Of a DNA stretch of 51,118 nucleotides, positions 33,502-41,121 are shown one piece after another (the stretch's first letter is position 1; every line of letters starts with the position of its first letter). The DNA is taken from the NCBI GenBank assembly GCA_944392155.1, contig CALXVR010000009.1:1-51118 (forward strand), in the 5' to 3' direction. The position numbers were made by a program, and so were the translations under genes. The notes below the pieces were generated by a model. That model was not told the origin of the DNA. It ran no database searches and saw nothing but the letters and a program-made list of their open reading frames with translations. This stretch comes from an uncultured Alphaproteobacteria bacterium (GTDB lineage: Bacteria; Pseudomonadota; Alphaproteobacteria; RF32; CAG-239).

Positions 33502-34423
33502 AATACATAACCTTATTTAGGTATAATCCGCAGGCGGGGGCGTTTACGCCGGCGGCGCTTCTTTTCTTTGCCTCCAGAATCTTCTTAACATCTTCCGGCT
33601 CTAGATGTCCGTCGCCGACCATCTTTAAAGTTCCGACCATATTGCGAACCTGATGGTGCAGAAAAGAACGTGCCTCAACAATAAAACGAATCTCTTCGCC
33701 GCAAACTTCAATATCCAACTTATCCAAAGTCTTTATGGGCGATTTTGCTTGGCAAGCGGCAGCTCGGAAAGAACTAAAATCATGATGACCGAGCAGATAT
33801 TTGGCTCCTTGGCGCATTTTTTCAACATCTAAGGGAACAGGAACCCACCAAACCCGATTTTTTTCAATTATGGCCGGTGCGCGGCGGTTGAGAATCCGAT
33901 ATAAATAACCCCGACCTTTGGCGCTGAACCTTGCATGGAAATCTTGGTCCACTTTTTCAACATTAATCACGCAAACAGGCGCTTCCATATCTCTTAGGCG
34001 GGCATTCATCGCCTCACGCAATTTCCAATCTTCCATATCCTCTTTTATGTCAAAATGCGCGACCTGAGCTGTAGCATGGACGCCGGCATCAGTTCTTCCT
34101 GCTCCATAGACAACGATTTTATTGGACTTCTGGAGGGAATCTTGGGTGTTCGCCTCCTCACGTACGTCTATGTACGCTGCGGGTCTGCGCTCCGTGGAAG
34201 CACCACCATAAGCCTCACTAAAATCGTTGTCTGATAAAATCGCATTGGACTTCTGGAGGGAATCTTGGGTGCTCGCCTCCTCACTGATGTTTTCTTCTTC
34301 CAAAACGGGTGTAAAACATTCCAAGGCTCTTTGCAGGTAGTCCTGTACTGAAGGGCCGTCAAGTTGCTCTTGCCAGCCAAGCAGGTTTGTTCCGTCATAT
34401 TCTATGGTAATTTTATAGCGCAT
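33500..34423 (-). CDS. truA: tRNA pseudouridine(38-40) synthase TruA with an in-frame insertion
   Basis: TruA makes pseudouridine at positions 38-40 of the anticodon arm. The 307-residue protein has KITIEYDGTNLLGWQEQ, the catalytic GAGRTDAGVHA with Asp112, DFHARFSAKGRGYLYRILNR and FLHHQVRNMVGTLKMVG. Between VQDYLQRALECF and the catalytic motif it carries about 61 residues absent from E. coli TruA. That stretch includes two copies of EEA-[SN]-TQDSLQKSN (48-60 and 89-101) exactly 41 residues apart and corresponds to palindromic element 2. The frame is intact, so the enzyme may still work with an extended surface loop. CAGGA precedes the ATG. Confidence 0.93.
   Translation of the reverse strand: MRYKITIEYDGTNLLGWQEQLDGPSVQDYLQRALECFTPVLEEENISEEASTQDSLQKSNAILSDNDFSEAYGGASTERRPAAYIDVREEANTQDSLQKSNKIVVYGAGRTDAGVHATAQVAHFDIKEDMEDWKLREAMNARLRDMEAPVCVINVEKVDQDFHARFSAKGRGYLYRILNRRAPAIIEKNRVWWVPVPLDVEKMRQGAKYLLGHHDFSSFRAAACQAKSPIKTLDKLDIEVCGEEIRFIVEARSFLHHQVRNMVGTLKMVGDGHLEPEDVKKILEAKKRSAAGVNAPACGLYLNKVMY
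34109..34231. repeat. GTAC-core palindromic element inside truA (element 2)
   Basis: The outer 13 bases (GACAACGATTTTA, 34109-34121) recur exactly as an inverted copy at 34219-34231, with further inverted similarity inwards (G-CTT-TGG-GG pattern). The centre is CGTAC-GTCTAT-GTACG. The core at 34155-34176 matches element 1 at 21 of 22 positions. The outer left arm encodes the native KIVV of TruA, so a piece of the host gene is present again inverted within the insertion. Confidence 0.85.
34121..34161 (+). repeat. 41-bp direct repeat, copy A (truA element)
   Basis: This matches 34244-34284 at 40 of 41 positions. The spacing of 123 bp (41 codons) preserves the truA frame and equals the period at the pnp element. 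Confidence 0.9.
34244..34284 (+). repeat. 41-bp direct repeat, copy B (truA element)
   Basis: Second copy, one base different (T at 34149, C at 34272). It encodes EEASTQDSLQKSN on the minus strand. Confidence 0.9.
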
Positions 34424-34441
34424 TTTGTCCTGTTTAAAAAA

Positions 34442-34467
34442 TTTAAGGGGCTTATTTGCCCCTTAAA
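34442..34467 (-). terminator. Terminator of the Gfo/Idh/MocA gene, just upstream of truA
   Basis: TTTAAGGGGC pairs perfectly with GCCCCTTAAA around a six-base loop; on the minus strand TTTTTT follows, 19 bp before the truA start. It could also act as a truA attenuator. Confidence 0.85.
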
Positions 34468-34495
34468 CTAATCTATTTTGTTTTATTTTGCAAGA

Positions 34496-35512
34496 TTATG
34501 CTGCGGCTGCCGTGTTTGTGGCAGAAGCGTTAAAAAAACCGAGTTTTTCCTGAATCTTCCAGATAACACGGAGCGCATCCAAAGCATTTTGTCCCGTAAT
34601 GCGAGGTTTGGCTTCGCCTCTGACACAGCTCAAAAAGTGGCTGAGCTCGGCAGAAAGCGGTTGGTTGGTCGGAATAAACAACTGTTCAACACTGCCTTTC
34701 AAGCCATAGTTCATCCATTCAGGGATGCTCTCGGGGTTAACGTAGGGCATACGACCTTGAGAGTGTACGTTAATGCTTTGGTTGATGAAGTCCATATCAA
34801 TATAGTTTGTGTCGGTTGTAACTGTTAAGGTACGAACACGGGCTTGGGTGATACGGCTAGCGGTGATATTTGCTGTTGCGCCGTTTTCAAATTCCAACAA
34901 AGCCGTGATATAATCTTTACCCATCGGGCTTTCTTTGGTTTTAACGGATGCAGCTTGAATGTTAACAACCGGAGATTTTACCAAAGATTGAATGACCTCA
35001 ACGTCGTGAATCATCAAATCCATAGAAACATCAACATCGGTAATACGACCGCTGGCTGCAGACATTCTTTGTGCCGTTAAAGAACGAATCTTAGAGGTAT
35101 CTGACAAGAGTTTGCCCATTTGTTCAACAGCAGGGTTAAAGCGTTCAATATGACCGACTAACAAAACAACATTATTTCTTTCTGCGGCATTAATCAGACG
35201 TTGGCATTCTTCTTCCGTGCAGGCAAGCGGCTTTTCCATCATACAATGGATGCCTTTGTTTAAGAAAAATTCACCAACATCGGCATGGGTTACGGATGTG
35301 GTAACAACGCTTACGGCATCAACATTTTGGGCAACTTCTTCCATAGATGAAAAAGCTTTAATGCCAAAGGTTTCGGCAGCGGCTTTGGCTGCTTCCGGGA
35401 AAATATCGTAAACGCCGACCAGCTCAACGCCGTTCAAACCTTTGTAGGTTTTCATATGGTTTTTACCCATCATGCCGGCACCGATGACGGCTACTTTGAT
35501 GTTTTTAGTCAT
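34496..35512 (-). CDS. Gfo/Idh/MocA family NAD(P)-dependent oxidoreductase (GnnA/WlbA-like)
   Basis: The 338-residue protein has the Rossmann motif VAVIGAGMMG (7-16), the family Lys motif MMEKPLA (93-95 EKP) and GHIERFNPAV near 120-129, a motif I associate with UDP-sugar 3-dehydrogenases such as GnnA and WlbA. Those enzymes oxidise UDP-GlcNAc-type sugars for lipid A or O-antigen synthesis. No aminotransferase partner (GnnB or WlbC) is adjacent, so the substrate is inference. The C-terminal tail ends in five alanines. AGAGG lies upstream of the ATG. Confidence 0.85.
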   Translation of the reverse strand: MTKNIKVAVIGAGMMGKNHMKTYKGLNGVELVGVYDIFPEAAKAAAETFGIKAFSSMEEVAQNVDAVSVVTTSVTHADVGEFFLNKGIHCMMEKPLACTEEECQRLINAAERNNVVLLVGHIERFNPAVEQMGKLLSDTSKIRSLTAQRMSAASGRITDVDVSMDLMIHDVEVIQSLVKSPVVNIQAASVKTKESPMGKDYITALLEFENGATANITASRITQARVRTLTVTTDTNYIDMDFINQSINVHSQGRMPYVNPESIPEWMNYGLKGSVEQLFIPTNQPLSAELSHFLSCVRGEAKPRITGQNALDALRVIWKIQEKLGFFNASATNTAAAA

Positions 35513-35552
35513 AGTTTTTTACCTCTAAAATTGGAATGATGCTTAAATTTAG

Positions 35553-35577
35553 TTTACTTATAGCAAAATTCTTGATA
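35553..35577 (-). promoter_or_regulatory. Putative extended -10 promoter of the oxidoreductase
   Basis: TGCTATAAG on the minus strand lies 45-60 bp before the start. It has the same extended -10 form as at the 16346 orphan and rarA; no good -35 was found. Confidence 0.4.
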
Positions 35578-35656
35578 AAAAGCTTTTAACAAGTTGTTAC
35601 ATTTTGTTACAGAATATTATTGGTCTGAAAATCTTTGAATTCCGCGGGGTTTGTTT

Positions 35657-37453
35657 ATGAAGAAGTTTGTAAATATTACTTGTGTGTTGTCTGTTTTGGC
35701 TTTGCTTGCTGCTTGTGCCAGTTCGGAAAATAAGGCGGCAAACAAGAAAATTGAAGTCGAAGAACTTGTTTTTGCCAGAGATCCGGAACCAATACGCGGA
35801 AAGCTGGATGTATATGGCTCTATGGCGCGCGGTGTAAAGTATAATGTTGATGTCGCGGTTAAGGAAACGAATAAGAAATTGTTCGAATCCAAGCAAGGAA
35901 TGTCGCCTCAAAATATTATACAAAATATGATGAATGTGAAAAGCGGACGAAATAATCCCTTATATGATAGTTTGCGTGCTTTGGATTATGCCGTGTTTTA
36001 TGCTTTGACAAATTTGAGCGGCAACAAAGGTTTCATTGATGCAAATATCTTTACTAAAACCTCACAAAATCTGGCGTTGGCTTCCATTAAAGCTCATAAA
36101 AACGCGCTCTTTGGCGAGAAACAGCTTAAAGAAATTAAGCGTCTTATAGATAAAGAGCAAAAGAAACTTAATGATATTAAGGCTAAAGAGGAGAGAACAG
36201 GTCGACTTACCGATGCTGAGCTTTCTTATAAAAAAGGGTTGGAAGTTGCGCTTTTGAAGCTTAAAGAAATGTATGAGGCTCAAGTTTTTGCAATGGCTGA
36301 ATATGCTCATTTGATTAAAGCCGATGAAAAAGACTTGAAACTTGAGGGGCGCACTTTTTATGAGTTGGAAGATTTGGATAAAAAGTTGACTGTTCAAATG
36401 TTTCAACGCTCAGCTTTCCATAATCGTGCGGAGTTTGGTATAGCTAAAGAATTGGGGCGGTCTTATCGTTTTCGTGAAGTCGAGTATAATCTTGTCAGAA
36501 GGTATCCGGAGGTCGAACGCTTAAATATCAATGGTTATGACGTGGAAGATGAGGTCTATGCCGAAAATCTAGAAAAGAGAGCTTATACTCAAGCTTTAAA
36601 ACTTGTTGAAACAACCGAAGCTTATAAGGTTGCAAAAGAAGCCGATAAAAACAGCTTGCGCGTGCGGGCGTTTGATGAAATGGGAATCGCCGTTTTCACG
36701 CAGATTGAGGTGGCGTATAATTTGGTGCGTTTGAGCGAAATTGATTATGGTGTTATCACTAAACAAGTAAATGATTTGAAGAAAGATATTAAGCATCGGG
36801 AATATCGTCGTTTGGCATCTGATGATGCTATAAGTCTGCTTAATGACAAAATTAAACTTTTGAATTTGGAAAATGAACAGAGCCAGATTTTGGCTGAGAA
36901 AGCTCTTTCTTTGAGGGCTTTGTATTTTTATGCCGGATTTTCGCCTTTTACGAAAACAATGCTTAAAAACAGTGATAAAGATATTGTCGTAGATTTGCGG
37001 GCTGCTTTTAATAAGGATATGGTCGAAATGCTGGCTAATATTCCGGCAGAGGAGGCCTATGAGGCAAAAATCAGTAATGAGTGGGCTAAAAAAGAGAATT
37101 GGCTGGAAGAGTTGATGGAAAACAAGCCTGCACCTCAGGTTCAGACAGTGGTTAAGCCGAGGGCCGATTATGACGTGGCGGATGAAGATATTTTTGCACC
37201 TTATACGAATCCTCTTTATGATAAAAAGAAGGTTATGCAACTTGGGTCTTATGTGGAACGTAAGAATGCAGATTTGGAATGGAAAATGCTGCAGGAACTT
37301 TATCCTGAATTTAAACAAAAAACTCCAGATGTTGTTCGGACAAGAGTTAACGGACAGATTTTTTATCGGTTGGTCTTGCGTTCGGAAAACGGCGGATTTA
37401 TGGCGATTTGTAATAGGCTGAGGGCGGATAGAGTTCAGTGTTTGTTGCGATAA
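35657..37453 (+). CDS. Lipoprotein with TolC-like helical region and C-terminal SPOR domain
   Basis: The 598-residue product has a lipoprotein signal (VLSVLALLAAC, lipid Cys near 20). A long helical central region (about 50-480) has periodic heptad-like charge patterns in two similar halves, resembling TolC-type outer-membrane factors. A C-terminal SPOR-like domain (about 524-598: VMQLGSYVERKNADLEWKMLQELYPEF ... NGQIFYRLVLRSENGGFMAICNRLRADRVQCLL) would bind denuded peptidoglycan, often at the septum. It is probably an envelope scaffold or channel component. The ATG at 35657 is used; a TTG six bases upstream is less likely. Confidence 0.75.
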   Translation: MKKFVNITCVLSVLALLAACASSENKAANKKIEVEELVFARDPEPIRGKLDVYGSMARGVKYNVDVAVKETNKKLFESKQGMSPQNIIQNMMNVKSGRNNPLYDSLRALDYAVFYALTNLSGNKGFIDANIFTKTSQNLALASIKAHKNALFGEKQLKEIKRLIDKEQKKLNDIKAKEERTGRLTDAELSYKKGLEVALLKLKEMYEAQVFAMAEYAHLIKADEKDLKLEGRTFYELEDLDKKLTVQMFQRSAFHNRAEFGIAKELGRSYRFREVEYNLVRRYPEVERLNINGYDVEDEVYAENLEKRAYTQALKLVETTEAYKVAKEADKNSLRVRAFDEMGIAVFTQIEVAYNLVRLSEIDYGVITKQVNDLKKDIKHREYRRLASDDAISLLNDKIKLLNLENEQSQILAEKALSLRALYFYAGFSPFTKTMLKNSDKDIVVDLRAAFNKDMVEMLANIPAEEAYEAKISNEWAKKENWLEELMENKPAPQVQTVVKPRADYDVADEDIFAPYTNPLYDKKKVMQLGSYVERKNADLEWKMLQELYPEFKQKTPDVVRTRVNGQIFYRLVLRSENGGFMAICNRLRADRVQCLLR

Positions 37454-37458
37454 AATGT

Positions 37459-37487
37459 TTGTCAAATTGTGAAAGTTAAGTTATCAT
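37459..37487 (+). promoter_or_regulatory. Promoter of the pentapeptide-VirD4-like operon
   Basis: TTGTCA (37459-37464), 17 bases, TATCAT (37482-37487), starting six bases after the SPOR-lipoprotein stop. Confidence 0.6.
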
Positions 37488-37520
37488 CACAAGAAGTGTA
37501 CAAGATTTGTTGAGTTGCTA

Positions 37521-38702
37521 ATGGCTGATAACGATAAGAAAAAATTTGAAATAGATTTGTTGAAAGATAAAGCCAGAGCTTATAAAGAACAAAGAGCTCA
37601 TGAGAGTTCTTTGTCGGGAAGTAAACAAGAGAGTTGTTCTTGGAGCGCTGTTTCCAAGCTTGATGCAGAAACGGCAAAAGTGGACGGGTTGGATAATTTT
37701 CTTTCTTTTAAAATTGATTTTGTCGGAAAAAATCTGGAAGGTGGTCGGTTTTCCAATGAAAACTTGGAAAATGCGAATTTTTCGGTTGCAAATCTGAAAG
37801 GCGTGGATTTTTCCGGCGCTAATCTTTGCGGGGTGGATTTTTCCGGCGCTGATTTGAGCGGCGCTAATTTGCGTGGCGCTGACTTAACCGGAGCAATTCT
37901 TTCCGGTGCACAGCTTGTCGGCGCGGATTTAACCGGCGCCAAACTTAATAAGGTTAAGCTGACGGATGTTGATATTGAAAATGCCATTTTGCTTGATATT
38001 GAAATTGATGAGCTGTCTTTGCAGGAGTTGCAAGAACTTGTTGAATATTTAGCAAAATATTATCCTCACAAACTCAACTTGAGTAAGTTGAATTTGATGT
38101 TGTTGGATTTGACCAAAATTGATTTGAAAAATTTGGATTTACGCGGTGTAGATTTTACCGGCGTAGATTTTACCGGTATTAATATTATGGAACTTGACCT
38201 GAGTGAGTGTATTATTACGCCGCAACAGATTGCTCAAGCATTGGGGCGTGTTCCCACCCCCGAAGAAATGAAGATGCTTTTGGCTCCTAAAAAGAAAAAA
38301 GGAGACAAGGGAAAAGTCGGTATTGATATGATGTCTTTGCTTAGGGACGATGGAAGAGAATTTGGTACTTGGGATGCTTTACACCAAGAAGGTATTACAA
38401 TTAAGCAAATTTTGGATGTGGGAAAAAAGATTTTCAGACGAGATGCTAAAAGACCGCAGGTAAAAGACAGTAAAATTTTAGAAGAGGTAAAGTCAGCTCA
38501 ACAAAAAGCAGCAGATGAGAATAAAGCAGCCCTAAGAAGACAGATTGAAGAGCATAAGCGTCAGGAATTGGAGAACAGACGCAATAAAAAACAAGAAGTT
38601 TCGCAAGAAGTTAAACGCGAGACTTCTGTTAAGGAAGAAAAACGTGAAGATAAAAAGCAGATAGATGTCAGAATTATGTCCCGAGGCGGAAATGAGCGAT
38701 AG
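37521..38702 (+). CDS. Pentapeptide-repeat protein with charged tails
   Basis: The 393-residue protein has a charged N-terminal segment, then a right-handed beta-helix of A-[DN]-L-x-G repeats (about 70-155: ANFSVANLKGVDFSGANLCGVDF and on), a helical break, and a second short block (LDLRGVDFTGVDFTGINI, about 205-222). A linker with VPTPEEMKMLLAPKKKKGDKGK and a long Lys/Glu-rich coiled-coil tail follow. No signal or membrane segment is present. It overlaps the VirD4-like gene, which suggests the two products work together, perhaps as adaptor and ATPase; this is inference. Confidence 0.8.
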   Translation: MADNDKKKFEIDLLKDKARAYKEQRAHESSLSGSKQESCSWSAVSKLDAETAKVDGLDNFLSFKIDFVGKNLEGGRFSNENLENANFSVANLKGVDFSGANLCGVDFSGADLSGANLRGADLTGAILSGAQLVGADLTGAKLNKVKLTDVDIENAILLDIEIDELSLQELQELVEYLAKYYPHKLNLSKLNLMLLDLTKIDLKNLDLRGVDFTGVDFTGINIMELDLSECIITPQQIAQALGRVPTPEEMKMLLAPKKKKGDKGKVGIDMMSLLRDDGREFGTWDALHQEGITIKQILDVGKKIFRRDAKRPQVKDSKILEEVKSAQQKAADENKAALRRQIEEHKRQELENRRNKKQEVSQEVKRETSVKEEKREDKKQIDVRIMSRGGNER

Positions 38703-41037
38703 TCAGCAAAATGTCGGTGCAGACATAACACTTCGCGTTTGGGGTCGGGGTTTTTTGTGGTTCCTGATGGCTTGTGTGTTTTTGTTGGTGTGCGGTACGG
38801 CTTGTTTGTCGGCCGCATATTTTGTGCAATATGGAATTAATGATAAAACTCTTGGAGATATCAGTGGTTTTTTGCATCGTTTGCGTAATGAGCCAACATT
38901 TTTATTTGATGCTTACGGGCAGTGGTGGAATGTTTTTGTCTTGGCTTTTAAGCATGGACAGTTGAATTTTGCTTCTTTTGTGCCGCTGTTTGCGCCGATT
39001 TTGTTTTTGGTCTTAACTGTCGGTGTTTTTGTAAAAAGTCCGTATTCTTTCAGTTTATGGTACAAACTTTACAACCGTTTTGCCAAGGAAGAAGATATTG
39101 CCGCGATGGGACTTTTTGACGAAGGTTATGGTGTGTTCGGACGTTTTGGCGGTAGGGTTTTGCATCCTAAGAAGTTTTTATCTGTGTTTGGTTGGGGATC
39201 TCCGGGGTTGGGAAAGACATCAACAGTGGCAATTCCCAGTATTTTAGAAAGCGATAACATAAGTATTGTGGCTGCAGACTGCAAAGGATCTTTAGCAAAA
39301 TATACCAGCGGTTATCGAGCAAAGCTTGGCAAAGTGTTTTGTTTTAACTGGAATATGTGTGATAATCCGGAAAAAGGAGAATTTTGGCCCAGGTGGAATC
39401 CTTTTTCGGACGGAAATTTGCCACCTAAGGGCTTGGAAAGAGACCATTATTTGCTCTGGATTGCCCGATATATGGTGGGCGAAAAAGACGATAATTATTG
39501 GGTCAAACTGGCAGGGATTGCTTTGGAAGGGTTGTTGCAATTTTATGTTTCTAAAATTGAGCAAGCGTCTGCTAATGATTATTTTTTAAGCGAGCTTTTG
39601 GAACATGGTCGGCTTAAGAGCGAGGATAAAGATATTTTGCTCAGTTACTATGCTCTTATGCCTAAAGCATATGCCGAAGAGGCTATTCAGAATTTGCAAA
39701 ATAATACCTTAACCGTGGATAATTATTTGCCAATCGGCAGTTGGGAGAATATTCCGCCTCTTTGGCAAGGGAAAGAGTTTTGTTTTGCCATGATGACAGA
39801 TTGTCTGATTGAGCGATATTATACAATTAGGCAAGAGGCTGCCGGAAAAACCTACGGACGATGGAAAGTTATGCTGAATAACTTTATTAAGGAGGCAGAA
39901 TTTTTCGGTTATCATCCGAGAGCGAATCAGGTTATGCAGCATTTGTATTATTTGACCAAAAAGCAACGTAAAAAGATTTTTGCAATGATGCTTGAGCCTC
40001 TGATGATTTTTCGAAAGAATTCTATCAGAGAAAGGACTTCGGCAAGTGATGTCTTTTTAAGTGAGCTCAAAGATAATGCGGACATAAAGACCATATATAC
40101 CATTGCGGATAATAAACCAGCGGCGTTTATGACACGTTTTTTGGTGGATATGGTTATTAAAGAATCTTTGAATAAGGCAGAAACAGAAAAGCAGAATCCA
40201 TTGATGTTTGTTTTGGATGATTTTGAGATATTGCCTAAGTTTACTTTATTGCATGAGGGCTTACGGCAAGGAGAGACAGCAGGGTTATCTTTTATGTTGT
40301 TAACAGATAGTCTTAAAAATATCCATGATAATTACGGTAGAGAAGGTTTGGAAGATATTATTGCCAATACGGCTTATAAACTCTTATTTGCCGAGAATAA
40401 CAAAAGTCTTAGCAACCACTTTAATCGCTTGGCAATTTACGGGACAAAGTCCGTGCAGATTCCGGCGGTGGAAACAGGTGCTTTCCCGACTGTTAAGCAA
40501 GGGTTCTCCGATGCCGGATACTATCACCGGATTGCTAATGATTTGTTGAAAAAAAGTAAGGCTAATATGGTGCGTAAAGGGCAACATTTGTTATTGGCGC
40601 AAGGATATTATCATCTGCCGGTTAAGATTAATTCTTGGTATTTTTTGCGTGATGAAAAACTTAAAGAAAAAGCGTTGGCTGAGGCTTCATTCTTTTTGCC
40701 GCAAGAGGTTGTTTCTGAGAGAAATATTCAAGATTCAGAAGTGCCTTCATTGTTTGCGGTTTTAAAAGGAGCCGGAATTAATGTTGAGCGCGAGGAGGAT
40801 GTTGACGCTTATTTGAATGACCAGATAGATGTTGTGGCTGAGGGGATTATGAAGGCTCCGCAAGATAAACAAACAGCTTTAGCTGAAGATATTTCGGAGC
40901 GTTGGAGTAAGGAAGGCAGTTTTGATGACCTGAAAGAGAATAAAGAGGGGAAAACGGAAACAAATGATTGGTGGATGGATGAAGATTCTTTTTCTTTGAG
41001 CCAAGATATCAGTCAAAATCCGTTTGAAAAACATTAA
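38692..41037 (+). CDS. VirD4/TraG-like membrane ATPase (solitary)
   Basis: The 781-residue protein has two N-terminal membrane segments (about 20-45 and 94-115), then a cytoplasmic motor with Walker A GWGSPGLGKT (about 167-176) and Walker B MFVLDDFEILPKF (about 505-515), followed by GETAGLSFMLLTDSLKNI. This is the layout of type IV coupling proteins, which feed DNA or protein to conjugation or secretion channels. No relaxase or VirB gene is in the window. The ATG at 38692, with GAGG five bases upstream, overlaps the previous gene by 11 bp; an ATG at 38665 is less likely. The C-terminal 100 residues are acidic. Confidence 0.85.
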   Translation: MSDSQQNVGADITLRVWGRGFLWFLMACVFLLVCGTACLSAAYFVQYGINDKTLGDISGFLHRLRNEPTFLFDAYGQWWNVFVLAFKHGQLNFASFVPLFAPILFLVLTVGVFVKSPYSFSLWYKLYNRFAKEEDIAAMGLFDEGYGVFGRFGGRVLHPKKFLSVFGWGSPGLGKTSTVAIPSILESDNISIVAADCKGSLAKYTSGYRAKLGKVFCFNWNMCDNPEKGEFWPRWNPFSDGNLPPKGLERDHYLLWIARYMVGEKDDNYWVKLAGIALEGLLQFYVSKIEQASANDYFLSELLEHGRLKSEDKDILLSYYALMPKAYAEEAIQNLQNNTLTVDNYLPIGSWENIPPLWQGKEFCFAMMTDCLIERYYTIRQEAAGKTYGRWKVMLNNFIKEAEFFGYHPRANQVMQHLYYLTKKQRKKIFAMMLEPLMIFRKNSIRERTSASDVFLSELKDNADIKTIYTIADNKPAAFMTRFLVDMVIKESLNKAETEKQNPLMFVLDDFEILPKFTLLHEGLRQGETAGLSFMLLTDSLKNIHDNYGREGLEDIIANTAYKLLFAENNKSLSNHFNRLAIYGTKSVQIPAVETGAFPTVKQGFSDAGYYHRIANDLLKKSKANMVRKGQHLLLAQGYYHLPVKINSWYFLRDEKLKEKALAEASFFLPQEVVSERNIQDSEVPSLFAVLKGAGINVEREEDVDAYLNDQIDVVAEGIMKAPQDKQTALAEDISERWSKEGSFDDLKENKEGKTETNDWWMDEDSFSLSQDISQNPFEKH

Positions 41038-41058
41038 TTTTTTTTATTCTTTGTATAC

Positions 41059-41086
41059 TTGAGTTTGTTAAAAAATCTGCTATAAC
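41059..41086 (+). promoter_or_regulatory. Promoter of rarA-crcB
   Basis: TTGAGT (41059-41064), 16 bases, TATAAC (41081-41086) with an extended -10 TG (TGCTATAAC). Confidence 0.65.
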
Positions 41087-41121
41087 TATCCTGAATTTTT
41101 TATTTAGCGAATCGAAGAAAT

